From the NCBI GenBank assembly GCA_044347755.1, contig JBIKUE010000009.1:1-64000 (forward strand): 64,000 bases of DNA. Direction: 5' to 3'. This document shows, piece after piece, positions 9,429 through 18,703 of this stretch (within the stretch, counting starts at the first letter, position 1; the number at the start of each line of letters is the position of its first letter). The translations under genes were made by a program, and so were the position numbers. This stretch comes from M3007 sp044347755. GTDB taxonomy: Bacteria > Bacteroidota > Bacteroidia > Chitinophagales > Saprospiraceae. The notes beneath the pieces are model-generated. The model made no database searches and had not been told where the DNA came from. It worked only from the letters and a program-made list of their open reading frames with translations.

Positions 9429-11666
9429 ATGAAACGGTTTATTCAGGCCCTGGCCTTTTTTTCTCCCCTTTTCCTGCTTGCCCAAACACCGGAAATACCG
9501 CTTACCAAAGGATTACGCATTGAGCAATCCTGCAAGGTGATCACCAACTTGTATGAAATTCCGGTATCTGCTAACGAGACCTGCATCACCATTTCCGGCG
9601 AAAACCTGGTTATCGATTTCCAGGGTGCAGAATTGCGCGGCGCACCAACCAATGCTTTGCCCGATGGCCTGACGGGTACCGCCATTGTAGTGAGCGGGAA
9701 AAACATCACCATTAAAAACTGTAAAGCCCGTGGCTATAAAGTTGCTTTATATGCCGAAAACGTGGAAAACCTGGTCATTGAAAACTGCGAATTTTCCTAC
9801 AATTACCGCCCGAGGCTACGCTCTATCCGTGAGCGCGAAGACTTTTCCGACTGGCTCAGCTATCACCAAAACGAAAAAGATGAATGGCTCCGATACGGCA
9901 GCGCCATGTATCTTAAAAATTGCTCAAAGCCTACCGTGCGCGGATGCCGGGTTACCGGATGCCAAAATGCACTGCTCATGACCGGTTGCAATGATGGACT
10001 GGTGTACAACAATTTCTTTGTTTTCAACTCCGGCCTCGGCATCGGACTATATCGGAGCAGTCGCAACAAATTGATGCACAATCGGCTGGACTGGAATGTG
10101 CGCGGCTATTCCCATCGGTTTTACCAACGCGGGCAGGACTCGGCCGGCATTTTGCTGTATGAACAAAGCAGTAACAACACCATCGCATACAACTCCGTTA
10201 CCCACTGCGGTGATGGGCTCTTCCTTTGGGCAGGGCAAAGCACAATGGATACAGGTAAGGGAGGCTGCAACGATAACTGGATTTTTGGCAACGACTTCAG
10301 CTATGCCCCTACCAATGGCATTGAAGTAACCTTTTCCCGAAATAAAATCCAGGGCAACGTGCTGCGAGAATGTACCTATGGTATATGGGGTGGTTACAGC
10401 TACGAAACCTATATCATGGGCAATTTTATTGCCGACTGCAAAACCGGTATCGCCATCGAACACGGGCAAAACGATACCATCAGGCAAAACGTGTTCCAGG
10501 GCGACAGCGTTGGTATTCAGCTTTGGGCCAGGGAAACACAGCCATCTGATTGGGGTTATGCTAAAAAGCGTGACACGCGCAGCCGTAATGCCATCATTGA
10601 CCGGAACGTGTTTCTTTTGACTCGAAAACCCTTGAAAATCAGCCGCTCCAAAGATATTTCCATCAATGGAGTAAACCTGTTCCACGATTTTGAGACCTTG
10701 CTGGAAACCCCGCATCCCAACGAAAACCTGAAATTCCTTCGCAATGAAGTGTACGGAACCGTGCCTCAGATCAAAGCCTTGTGGGCACATCCTGAAATAG
10801 CTGGTTCTGAAAATGTAAACTTTTCGCATCCGGGCCAAAAACCGGAAAATCCTTATTCCCCACTGGATATCACCTACGGAGAGTTGGTAGAGCCTGATAG
10901 CTTACCCGATGGCATGATTGCAGCGCTGCCTCGCGGGTTCCCAAAGGGAAGAACCTTTATCATCATGGATGAATGGGGCCCTTATGATTTTCTGCGCCCA
11001 ATTGCCATATTGGATACCGTAGCGGGTAATAAGTATTCCATTGCCATTGTGGGGCCATCCGGCAACTGGAGCATAACCCAAACAGAAGGGGTGAAATATA
11101 TCAGCGCCCGAAAAGGAGTTACTCCACAAACCATTACCGTAGACCGCGATCCAGCCTCCAAATCCCTATATCTGGCATTTGAATACACCAGCCCTAAGAG
11201 CGCAAAAACAGTATTTGGTGAAGTTGTTCCCACCGGCACTAAATACTACTTCACTTTCGACCGGCTGGAACAGAATTTCGACTGGAAAATGGAATTTTTC
11301 CGGTACGACAGTCTGTCCGGCAACAAAGCCTTTGCTACGCCGCCCCTGGCTACCCGGCAACAATCCGAACTTTACTCAGCGTGGTGGGGAAGCCCGGCGC
11401 CTGGCGTTCCGGAAGACGGTTTTGCTACAAAAGCAAGCACAGAATTTGACATCACCCCTGGCATCTACACTTTTGAACTAACTTCCGACGACGGCGTTCG
11501 GATGTATCTGGACGACCAACTGGTGGTAGACAACTGGGATGTACACGAACCCGAAACCAACGAGATCAGTGTAAACCTGGGTGGCAAACATCGGATCAGG
11601 ATTGAGCATTTCGATGCCGGCGGTTTCGCTACACTCGATCTCAGGATCAGGAAGAAAAGGAACTAA
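9429..11666 (+). CDS. Secreted right-handed beta-helix protein with C-terminal PA14 domain
   Basis: 745 residues from ATG 9429 (an in-frame ATG at 9420 is possible). The signal peptide is MKRFIQALAFFSPLFLLAQ. Residues of about 35-420 are NosD-like beta-helix repeats with periodic N-x-I/V turns (ENLVIENCEF, NNTIAYNSVTHC, GQNDTIRQNVF), a fold of carbohydrate-active or copper-site assembly proteins. Residues of about 600-745 form a PA14 carbohydrate-binding domain (YTFELTSDDGVRMYLDDQLV, DNWDVHE). A polysaccharide-binding or -modifying role outside the cytoplasm is likely, with the substrate unknown. There is no T9SS tail. The gene stands alone, with a promoter immediately upstream and a palindrome starting at its stop codon. 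Confidence 0.82.
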   Translation: MKRFIQALAFFSPLFLLAQTPEIPLTKGLRIEQSCKVITNLYEIPVSANETCITISGENLVIDFQGAELRGAPTNALPDGLTGTAIVVSGKNITIKNCKARGYKVALYAENVENLVIENCEFSYNYRPRLRSIREREDFSDWLSYHQNEKDEWLRYGSAMYLKNCSKPTVRGCRVTGCQNALLMTGCNDGLVYNNFFVFNSGLGIGLYRSSRNKLMHNRLDWNVRGYSHRFYQRGQDSAGILLYEQSSNNTIAYNSVTHCGDGLFLWAGQSTMDTGKGGCNDNWIFGNDFSYAPTNGIEVTFSRNKIQGNVLRECTYGIWGGYSYETYIMGNFIADCKTGIAIEHGQNDTIRQNVFQGDSVGIQLWARETQPSDWGYAKKRDTRSRNAIIDRNVFLLTRKPLKISRSKDISINGVNLFHDFETLLETPHPNENLKFLRNEVYGTVPQIKALWAHPEIAGSENVNFSHPGQKPENPYSPLDITYGELVEPDSLPDGMIAALPRGFPKGRTFIIMDEWGPYDFLRPIAILDTVAGNKYSIAIVGPSGNWSITQTEGVKYISARKGVTPQTITVDRDPASKSLYLAFEYTSPKSAKTVFGEVVPTGTKYYFTFDRLEQNFDWKMEFFRYDSLSGNKAFATPPLATRQQSELYSAWWGSPAPGVPEDGFATKASTEFDITPGIYTFELTSDDGVRMYLDDQLVVDNWDVHEPETNEISVNLGGKHRIRIEHFDAGGFATLDLRIRKKRN

Positions 11667-11798
11667 GGGAACACAAAGGCACAAGGGCGCGAAGACGCGA
11701 AGGGGTATTATTTGGCTGTGCCAAATAATACCCCTCTCAATATTTGGCCGCAGGCCAACCCCTTTGCGTCTTCGCGCCTTTGTGCCTTAGTGTTCCCT
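11666..11798. terminator. Nested palindrome with CACAAAGGC/GCGAAGACGC words
   Basis: Outer arms 11666-11706 and 11758-11798 match at 38 of 41 positions; the left arm starts on the last base of the upstream TAA. Inside is a perfect 14-bp hairpin (11702-11715 with 11721-11734, loop CTGTG) that shares GGGGT with the outer left arm, so the two folds compete. A third hairpin, TTGGCC-GCA-GGCCAA, follows. It lies between convergent genes. The same words recur at 32663-32758. Confidence 0.75.
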
Positions 11799-11807
11799 TT
11801 CCGCCTT

Positions 11808-12293
11808 TTACTCAAATTTGATCTCCACAATACGCAGCCGGTGTTTGTTACCCAGGCGGAGTTTACGGGATTTAGTCAGGAACCAGCCAGCACCTGCAGA
11901 AGCCAGGGCAATGCCGTACAACTTAGGCACATTGATGCTTTTGTCCTGAAATCCAAACCTGCCCACGGTGGTAGCAAAAACCAGGGTGCCCCCTAAGGTA
12001 TATCCCGCGCCTCCCAGGATACGCCATATGGGTTTGCGTTGTACTTTAATGCTTTGAATCTCAGGGATTTTTACAGCAAAGTTGTCCAGCATCAGCGTAT
12101 TGGATTCTGGCAGCATATCGGTAATGGTGCGTTTGTACCAATAGTCTTCCTTGCCTTCCATACGGAATCTGAGCACATCGCCAATATACAATTTGGTAGT
12201 TCGGGCGCGGTTAGCGCGCTCTAGGAGCAGCATTTTTTGTCCGGAAACACCGTATGTGGTCAGGCAGAGTAAGAGGAGTAAAACAGGTTTCAT
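11808..12293 (-). CDS. Exported protein of unknown function
   Basis: 161 residues starting with a signal peptide (MKPVLLLLLCLTTYGVSGQ). A basic, beta-rich segment follows (RTTKLYIGDVLRFRMEG, IPEIQSIKVQRKP), then a hydrophobic glycine/alanine-rich stretch at about 95-140 that may be one or two membrane segments, ending in a basic tail. The pattern 'signal, small SH3-like barrel, hydrophobic hairpin' is common among Bacteroidota hypothetical proteins, but I do not recognise a named family. It is divergent from the TPR-CHAT gene across about 100 bp, so shared control is possible. Confidence 0.75.
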   Translation of the reverse strand: MKPVLLLLLCLTTYGVSGQKMLLLERANRARTTKLYIGDVLRFRMEGKEDYWYKRTITDMLPESNTLMLDNFAVKIPEIQSIKVQRKPIWRILGGAGYTLGGTLVFATTVGRFGFQDKSINVPKLYGIALASAGAGWFLTKSRKLRLGNKHRLRIVEIKFE

Positions 12294-12342
12294 GGTATAT
12301 TTTTATGTGAAGAAACGTTTATTCTGACATTAAGTGGCGTCC

Positions 12343-12368
12343 TTGTCCGGAATTATCTGATAATTTTG
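12343..12368 (+). promoter_or_regulatory. Bacteroidota-type promoter for the TPR-CHAT gene
   Basis: TAATTTTG at 12361-12368 matches TAnnTTTG exactly, with TTG at 12343-12345 (15-bp spacer). The ATG at 12398 lies 29 bases downstream of the box. Confidence 0.5.
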
Positions 12369-12397
12369 GTTTTGAATAATCCTTATTCAACCGAGCC

Positions 12398-15262
12398 ATG
12401 AAAAAGCTGCTCCCTGTACTCCTGATATTTTTGCCCATCTTGCTAGCAGGCCAGGTTGATGCGGCAAGGCAAATAGACAGTCTGATTAACCTCTCCAAAA
12501 CCATGATGAACCAGGGCAAAAGCGGATTCGCCGAGGCCCTGAAAGCTATTGAAACAGCCGAAACCCTTGCCCGAAATGGCTTTGGAGAACAAAGCACAGT
12601 ATATGCCAAATGCCGGTTTCAGCACGGGCGCTTGCTGGATGTTTCAGGCAAAATGGATGAAGCAGAGCCTATTTACCAGGAAGTAAAAGCCATTCAGGAG
12701 AAAACCATCGGCAGAGAAAATGCAGAGTATGCCGCTACCGTATATCACCTGGCCAGCGTTACCAAAGACCTTGGCTATTACCCCGAAGCAGAGGCATTAT
12801 ATCTGGAAGCGCTCCGCATTCAGGAAAAAACACCGGGAAAAGAACACCCCGACTATGCCCGCACGGTAAATTTCCTGGCCAATCTGTACCGTGCCACTGG
12901 CGAATACGACAAAGCGGAACCGCTTTGCCTCGAGTCCATGAGGATTCGGGAGCGGGTAATGGGCAAGGAAAATTCCGATTTTGCCTGGAGCTTGAACAGC
13001 CTTGCCAATGTTTATACCGAGAAAGGCGATTTCGACAAAGCCGAACCGCTCTACCTGGAATCCATGGCCATACGGGAACGGGTACTGGGCAAGGATCATC
13101 CGAACTATTCTGCAAGCATGAATAACCTCGGCTTTTTGTACGTCAAAAAAAGACGTTACGACCGCGCCGAAGCGCTTTACCTGGAAGCCAAAGAGCGTCG
13201 CGAACGCGTGCTGGGAAAGGAGCACCCGGCTTATGCCGTTACGCTGAACAACCTGGCCGAACTGTATTTCCTGAAGCAGGAATACGACAAGGTAGAACCT
13301 TTGTACCAGGAAGCCAAGGACATACAAGCCAGCGTATTCGGTAAAGACCACCCGGATTATGCCCTAAGTCTGGATAACCTGGCAAGGCTTTACCTGGCTA
13401 AAAAGGAATTCATAAAAGCGGAAGCTTACTACCTCGAAGCCCGGGATATCCGTCAAAAAGTATTCGGAAAAGATCATCCTGATTATGCCGGCAGCCTGTT
13501 CCATCTGGCCGGCTTTTATGCCTCTCAGTGGCAACCCGATAAAGCACGCGCTTATTTCCTGGAATACATACCACTGGTATGGAACCTCGTCAATAAATCG
13601 GCCCAATATTCATCGGAAGCGCAACAAAATGCTTATTTAAAAACCTTTAATATACAGACAGATCAGTTTTATGCATTTGCCATGGCACATCCGGATCCGG
13701 CGGTAACACAGATGGCATTTTCCAATGCGTTATTTTTTAACGGCTATTTACTTGAAAACTCCAGGCTGCTTCTGCGCGCCTGCGATGCAGCCGATAGCCT
13801 GACACGGGCAACCTATATGCAATGGCAGGAGGCCAGGCGCAAACTGGCCAAACGCTACGCCAGACCTGTTTCTGAACGAAAAAAAATTGCAGCGGTAGAA
13901 CAAGAAGCCGAAGCCCTGGAAAAAAACCTTTTACACAATCTGCCGGCATTTGAGCAGTCGCGCAGTATCCCACAATGGGAAACCGTCCGCAATGCCCTTA
14001 AACCCGGGGAAACAGCCATCGAGTTCGTTCGTTTTCAGCGAGAATCGCCTAAAAGTATCCATTATGCGGCTTTAATGGTAAAGCCCGGTGCAGTGGCTCC
14101 TGAAATGATTCCGCTGTTTGAAGAGGGCGATCTGGAGAAACTGTTGCATACCACCGGAGAAAAAAAAGTGGATTATGTGGAAACGCTGTATTCCGTTCCA
14201 AAACGCGGGTTAATTGTGATGGAAACGCCTCGCAAAACCCTCTTTGAGTTGATCTGGAAACCCCTGATGCCACATCTGAAAGACTTCAATACCTTATATT
14301 TTGCTCCTGCCGGCTTGCTGCACCGTATCAATCTGGGTGCAGTAGCTATTAACCAAGATTCCATAGTAGCCGACCGGTTTCGATTGATCGGACTGGGCAG
14401 CACTCGCCAGTTAGCGAGTACTGACACATTCCAAACGGTAAATGCCCGTGCCGAGCTGTTTGGCGGTATTCAGTTCGATATGGACTCCACGGCCATACTG
14501 AAAGCCAATGAAAATTTCCTTCAGACCGAAACGACATCCAGGGGATTGGCTGTGGACCAGACCTTTTCCGATCAGGAGCAAGCCGGGCCTTTTCGGTTTT
14601 TAAAGGGCTCCGTTAAAGAAATAAATGCCCTTGCTGGCATTGTTAAAGAAGCCGGTTTTACCCCAAAAACGTGGTCCGGATTTGCTGCCACAGAGGAAGC
14701 CGTTAAATTTTTAGGCACCCGGGAAGAAGCACCCAGGGTGCTACACCTGGCCACCCACGGCTATTTTTTCCCGGATCCCAAAGACAGTGTCACACTGAAC
14801 ATTCCGGTGGATGAAACCACCACGGGTTTCATTGCCAGCAGTCATCCGCTCATTCGTTCCGGACTGGCCATGGCTGGCGCCAACTATGCCTGGAGCACCG
14901 GAAAATCCCTTAAAAAAGGCATGGAAAACGGCATTCTCACAGCCTACGAGATCAGCCATCTCAACCTGCAAAACACCGAATTGGTGGTGCTCTCTGCCTG
15001 CGAAACCGGCTTGGGGGACATTGAAGGGAACGAAGGAGTATACGGTCTGCAACGTTCGTTTAAATTAGCCGGGGCCAAATACCTCATCATGAGCCTGTGG
15101 AAAGTGCAGGATTATCAAACCCAGGAATTGATGACCGCTTTCTACCGCTACTGGCTACTGGACAAACAAACCATTCCGGAGGCTTTCAGGTCCGCTCAGC
15201 TGGAGATGCGGGAGCGTTATGAAAATCCTTATTTCTGGGCGGGTTTTGTGTTGATGGAGTGA
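12398..15262 (+). CDS. Exported TPR-repeat protein with C-terminal CHAT (caspase-like) domain
   Basis: 954 residues. Signal peptide MKKLLPVLLIFLPILLAGQ, then about eight 42-residue kinesin-light-chain-type TPRs at residues ~60-400, each with the GKEHPDYA-type linker. A helical linker runs to about 510. A CHAT domain follows, with the caspase-like dyad visible as H787 in LHLATHGYF and C868 in LSACETGLG. CHAT proteases of this class (HetF, separase/caspase relatives) are cysteine peptidases usually activated through partner proteins bound by the TPRs. The predicted signal peptide puts it in the periplasm or on the cell surface, whereas better-studied CHAT proteases are cytoplasmic. No substrate gene can be assigned; the only close neighbour is the divergent unknown exported protein. 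Confidence 0.88.
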   Translation: MKKLLPVLLIFLPILLAGQVDAARQIDSLINLSKTMMNQGKSGFAEALKAIETAETLARNGFGEQSTVYAKCRFQHGRLLDVSGKMDEAEPIYQEVKAIQEKTIGRENAEYAATVYHLASVTKDLGYYPEAEALYLEALRIQEKTPGKEHPDYARTVNFLANLYRATGEYDKAEPLCLESMRIRERVMGKENSDFAWSLNSLANVYTEKGDFDKAEPLYLESMAIRERVLGKDHPNYSASMNNLGFLYVKKRRYDRAEALYLEAKERRERVLGKEHPAYAVTLNNLAELYFLKQEYDKVEPLYQEAKDIQASVFGKDHPDYALSLDNLARLYLAKKEFIKAEAYYLEARDIRQKVFGKDHPDYAGSLFHLAGFYASQWQPDKARAYFLEYIPLVWNLVNKSAQYSSEAQQNAYLKTFNIQTDQFYAFAMAHPDPAVTQMAFSNALFFNGYLLENSRLLLRACDAADSLTRATYMQWQEARRKLAKRYARPVSERKKIAAVEQEAEALEKNLLHNLPAFEQSRSIPQWETVRNALKPGETAIEFVRFQRESPKSIHYAALMVKPGAVAPEMIPLFEEGDLEKLLHTTGEKKVDYVETLYSVPKRGLIVMETPRKTLFELIWKPLMPHLKDFNTLYFAPAGLLHRINLGAVAINQDSIVADRFRLIGLGSTRQLASTDTFQTVNARAELFGGIQFDMDSTAILKANENFLQTETTSRGLAVDQTFSDQEQAGPFRFLKGSVKEINALAGIVKEAGFTPKTWSGFAATEEAVKFLGTREEAPRVLHLATHGYFFPDPKDSVTLNIPVDETTTGFIASSHPLIRSGLAMAGANYAWSTGKSLKKGMENGILTAYEISHLNLQNTELVVLSACETGLGDIEGNEGVYGLQRSFKLAGAKYLIMSLWKVQDYQTQELMTAFYRYWLLDKQTIPEAFRSAQLEMRERYENPYFWAGFVLME

Positions 15263-15290
15263 ATTGGCGCCTCGGGTAACGAAAATATAT

Positions 15291-16445
15291 CTACACCCCA
15301 ACCATCTCCCGCACCGGCAAAATCCCCTTCAGTTTCTCCACCACAAAATCCACTTCCTCGCGGGTGTTGTAGTGGGAAAAGGAGAAGCGAATGCTTTTAC
15401 GGGCCGGATCGGCGTGAATGGCTTCCAGCACGTGGCTGCCCTTTTCAGAGCCGCTGGAACAGGCTGAGCCGCCGGAACAACTGATGCCGGCAATATCCAT
15501 GCTCAGGAGCAACAGTTCGTTTTTCGGGTTGGGCGGGAACGACACATTCAATACGGTGTACAGGCTCTGACCATTGTAGTCGCCGTTGAACTGGACGCCT
15601 TCAAAGGTTTCCTCCAGCCTGCTTTTCAGGTAATTTCTGATTTCTGATATTTGAGCTACTCTGGCCTCCATTTCGTTGGTGGCCAGCTCCAGTGCTTTAG
15701 CCAGGCCCACTATACCGTACACGTTTTCGGTGCCTCCACGCATATTGCGCTCCTGCGCACCGCCATCGATAAACGGCTTGATGGGCGTTTCCGGATTGAT
15801 GTAGATGAACCCCACCCCCTTGGGGCCGTGGAATTTATGCGCTGCGCCGGAAAGGAAATTAACCTGTGTTTCCTGAACGTTCACAGGGAAATGCCCTACT
15901 GTTTGTACCGTATCGGAATGAAACAGGGCGCCGTACTGCTTGCAAAGTCCGGACACCAATCCGAGATCGATCATCGTGCCGATTTCATTGTTGGCGTGCA
16001 TGAGCGACACCAGCGTTTTTTTACCATTGCTGTTTTGCAGGGCAACTTCGAGTGCCTTGTAATCCGGCCTACCCAGGGCATCCACCGGAAGCCAAACTAC
16101 CTCCACCCCGTTTACTTTTTCCACCGTTTCGATGGCGTGGGTACCGCAGTGGTGTTCGGTAGGGCTGGAAATGATGCGTTGCACCCCGAGGTCACGCACA
16201 GCACATTTGATGGCCATATTGTTGCTTTCCGTGCCACCGGAAGTGAAAAAGATCTCGCCGGTACCTGCTCCAATACATTGAGCAACGGTTTTTCGGGCCG
16301 CTTCAACAGCTGCACGCACACTGCGTCCTTCCGCATGAATACTGGAAGGATTGCCGTACTGGCCACGCAACACAGGCAGCATGGCATTGATTACTTCTTC
16401 AGAAATAGGGGTGGTGGCAGCGTTGTCGAAATAAACTCTTTGCAT
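15291..16445 (-). CDS. Cysteine desulfurase, NifS/IscS family
   Basis: 384 residues with the class V aminotransferase fold: YFDNAATTP at the start, the PLP lysine K204 in SGAAHKFHGPKG, and the persulfide-forming cysteine C329 in CSGGSACSSGS. The SACSSGS loop is of the NifS/IscS type rather than SufS. It removes sulfur from cysteine for Fe-S cluster or tRNA thiolation. No iscU, iscA or suf genes lie next to it, so the pathway is open. The upstream spacer (16446-16580) carries the GGACGGTAGACGG word repeats. Confidence 0.9.
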   Translation of the reverse strand: MQRVYFDNAATTPISEEVINAMLPVLRGQYGNPSSIHAEGRSVRAAVEAARKTVAQCIGAGTGEIFFTSGGTESNNMAIKCAVRDLGVQRIISSPTEHHCGTHAIETVEKVNGVEVVWLPVDALGRPDYKALEVALQNSNGKKTLVSLMHANNEIGTMIDLGLVSGLCKQYGALFHSDTVQTVGHFPVNVQETQVNFLSGAAHKFHGPKGVGFIYINPETPIKPFIDGGAQERNMRGGTENVYGIVGLAKALELATNEMEARVAQISEIRNYLKSRLEETFEGVQFNGDYNGQSLYTVLNVSFPPNPKNELLLLSMDIAGISCSGGSACSSGSEKGSHVLEAIHADPARKSIRFSFSHYNTREEVDFVVEKLKGILPVREMVGV

Positions 16446-16490
16446 GGTTAAGGATGGACGGTAGACGGTTAACGGTGGACGGTATAGGGT
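16446..16490. repeat. GGACGG/TAGACGG word repeats
   Basis: Near-tandem copies of GGACGGTAGACGG and GTTAACGGTGGACGG directly upstream of the cysteine desulfurase start. The same words recur at 19823-19855 and 37940-38047. No long inverted partner is seen here, unlike at 37940. Confidence 0.6.
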
Positions 16491-16580
16491 TGGGCGTTGG
16501 AATTGTTTAGCAAAACATTGGAATCATGCATTTTCCTGATCAAGTCTTACGTCCAATGTAAAATTGGCCAAGGTCTAATA

Positions 16581-17022
16581 TCACGAAACCAACCGGCGGT
16601 GGTAGTTCACCTGTCCCAAATGGTAGTTCAGGTGCGTAAGCAAATGTAACAACATATATCGGTTGCTCACCACCTGTCCGTGTTTTTCCAGTGGATATGT
16701 TTTATCAAAATGTGCTTCAGAAAAAGACTGAAGCACATTTTTAATATCGGTGCGTGCTTCGTCAATACCGGCAAGCAATTCCTCCCGGGGAACATTTCGC
16801 AGGGAAAATTCCAGTTCCCGTTGGCGAATATAGCCCGTATTGCCCAGAATTGCTCCAACAAAATGTCTGAGATTGCCCGTAAGGTGCAAGCAAAGGGTGC
16901 CGGCGGAATTGGCTATTCCATCCCGAACCGCCCAAATGTGATGACTCATCAGCATAAAGGCCAATTTCTTCACGAAGTTTGAGTAGTTCGCGCTCAAAAA
17001 ATTCAAGAAGGGTTGGAGACAT
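16581..17022 (-). pseudogene. DinB-family (DUF664/DUF1572-like) protein with a single-base frameshift
   Basis: Two frames together give one DinB-like four-helix protein. The first frame begins at ATG 17022 (MSPTLLEFFERELLKLREEI, then GLYADES). The second supplies IWAVRDGIANSAGTL, LHLTGNLRHFVGAILGNTGY and the C-terminal LLHLLTHLNYHLGQVNYH. Near 16943-16950 the sequence GAGTCATCACATTTGG would read on continuously (DESS-IW) if one base were removed. DinB/YfiT-like proteins are metal-binding transferases or stress proteins; the conserved histidines are present across the two frames. Either a real inactivating insertion or a base error in the assembly would explain it. Translation from ATG 16949 would give only a truncated domain. 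Confidence 0.7.
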
Positions 17023-17023
17023 G

Positions 17024-17197
17024 GAATTTCCGATTTACAACTTCCGATTTCCGATTTCCGAATGGGATTTAGGATTTGCGATTGGGGTAGCAAAGGTATG
17101 GTATTTTGCTCGAAACCGGTGGAAATCCCCATTCGGAAATCCCCATTCGAAAATCCAATTCGGAAATCGGAAATCGGAAATTGTAAATCGGAAATTC
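17024..17197. terminator. Near-perfect 47-bp-arm palindrome of TTTCCGATT words
   Basis: Arms 17024-17070 and 17151-17197 match at 45 of 47 positions. Each arm is built of overlapping TTTCCGATT/AATCGGAAA words. The loop also holds two GGAAATCCCCATTCG-type copies. The element fills the whole gap between the glmM stop (17199-17201) and the start of the DinB-like gene (17022), both on the minus strand. Confidence 0.75.
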
Positions 17198-17198
17198 T

Positions 17199-18578
17199 CT
17201 ACCTCACCTCCCCAATATCAGCCATTATTTTCTTGGCCAGATTGGCGGCTATCACCTCTGAATGACTTTCGGAATATACCCGGATGATGGGTTCTGTATT
17301 GGAGGGACGCAGATGCACCCAGCCATCTGCGAAGTCTATTTTGAGTCCGTCTTCGGTGTTAATTTCCTCCCGGTGATATTTTTCTTTCAAGGCAACAAAT
17401 ATCTTTTCCAGATCAATCTCGGGAGAGCGGTCCAGTTTGGTTTTGGCCATCCGGTAATCCGGATAGGTGTTACGCAGCGTGGAAATATGTTTACCAAAGT
17501 GTGCCAGGTGACTCAAAAACAAGGCTATCCCGGCCAGCGCATCCCGGCCGTAGTGTAATTCCGGCACTATAACCCCACCGTTGCCTTCACCACCAATGAC
17601 CGCTTTCACGGCTTTCATTTTTTCTACCACATTCACTTCGCCCACCGCTGCGGCAAAATATTCGCCACCGTATTTCTGAGTAACATCTCTGAGCGCCCGC
17701 GTGCTGCTAAGGTTGGAAACGGTATTGCCGCCTCCACGTTTAGACAGGACATAGTCTGCTACGGCTACTAGCGTGTATTCCTCTCCAAACAATTCACCAT
17801 CTTCACACATGAACACGAGACGATCCACATCCGGGTCTACCGCAATGCCCAGATGGGCTTTTTGGCGTTGTACCTCTGTGGCCAATGTGCCTAGATGTTC
17901 TTTCAACGGCTCGGGATTGTGGGCAAAATGACCGTTTACTTCTCCATTCACCACGCTGCACTGGCAACCCAGTGCTTCCAGCAGCGGTGGCACTGATAAA
18001 GCGCCGGTGGAATTAATCGCATCCACCACAATTTTAAAGCCTTTGGCGCGCACTGCTTCCACATCCACCAGAGGCAGGGCCAGGATTTGATCAATATGCT
18101 TGCGGATATAAGTGTCGTCCGTACGATAAGCGCCCAGTTTATCAACACTTGCGTATTCAACTGATTTTTCCGCTACTTTTTTTAAAACCGCCGCGCCGTC
18201 GGCCGCGCTGATGAACTCACCTTTATGATTGAGAAGCTTCAGGGCATTCCACTCCTTGGGATTGTGGCTGGCGGTGAGGATAATGCCACCTCCGGCTTTT
18301 TCCAGAGGAACAGCTATTTCAACCGTAGGCGTTGTACTCAGGCCCAGATCCACCACGGATATGCCCATGCTGCGCAGGGTATTGATTACCAATGCGGAAG
18401 CAATTTCGCCGGAAATACGGCCATCACGCCCTACTACAATATTGGAGTTTCCGGTAGTTTCCAGCACCCACTGTCCGAAGGCGGCGGTACATTCTACAAT
18501 ATCCTGCGGCGTAAGGTTGTCGCCCGGGCGGCCACCGATGGTGCCGCGGAAGCCGGAAATAGATTTAATGAGTGGCAA
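17199..18578 (-). CDS. glmM: Phosphoglucosamine mutase / phosphomannomutase family
   Basis: 459 residues of the alpha-D-phosphohexomutase family. The phosphoserine loop is TASHNPKEWN with S104; the metal loop is DPDVDR; the sugar-specificity loop is GGEGNGG; and the phosphate-binding loop is RPSNTEPIIR. GEGNGG with RPSNTEP fits the GlmM-like proteins of Bacteroidota, which interconvert glucosamine-6-P and glucosamine-1-P for UDP-GlcNAc synthesis. Phosphomannomutase activity cannot be excluded from sequence. The gene stands alone, flanked by palindromes on both sides. Confidence 0.85.
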   Translation of the reverse strand: MPLIKSISGFRGTIGGRPGDNLTPQDIVECTAAFGQWVLETTGNSNIVVGRDGRISGEIASALVINTLRSMGISVVDLGLSTTPTVEIAVPLEKAGGGIILTASHNPKEWNALKLLNHKGEFISAADGAAVLKKVAEKSVEYASVDKLGAYRTDDTYIRKHIDQILALPLVDVEAVRAKGFKIVVDAINSTGALSVPPLLEALGCQCSVVNGEVNGHFAHNPEPLKEHLGTLATEVQRQKAHLGIAVDPDVDRLVFMCEDGELFGEEYTLVAVADYVLSKRGGGNTVSNLSSTRALRDVTQKYGGEYFAAAVGEVNVVEKMKAVKAVIGGEGNGGVIVPELHYGRDALAGIALFLSHLAHFGKHISTLRNTYPDYRMAKTKLDRSPEIDLEKIFVALKEKYHREEINTEDGLKIDFADGWVHLRPSNTEPIIRVYSESHSEVIAANLAKKIMADIGEVR

Positions 18579-18703
18579 GTAGGTATAAGGTTAGTTTAAT
18601 AAATAAGGCTGCAAAGGTACGTAGGGATTTTGTTTAGAGGGGATGAAATAGATGTAGGCTGTAAAATGACAAAGCAAGGGTCGCATATAACCTGTTTACG
18701 GCA

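Noticed and set aside
15651..16451. 266-residue plus-strand frame
   Set aside because: Lies opposite the cysteine desulfurase, whose catalytic residues are intact; the frame has no family features.
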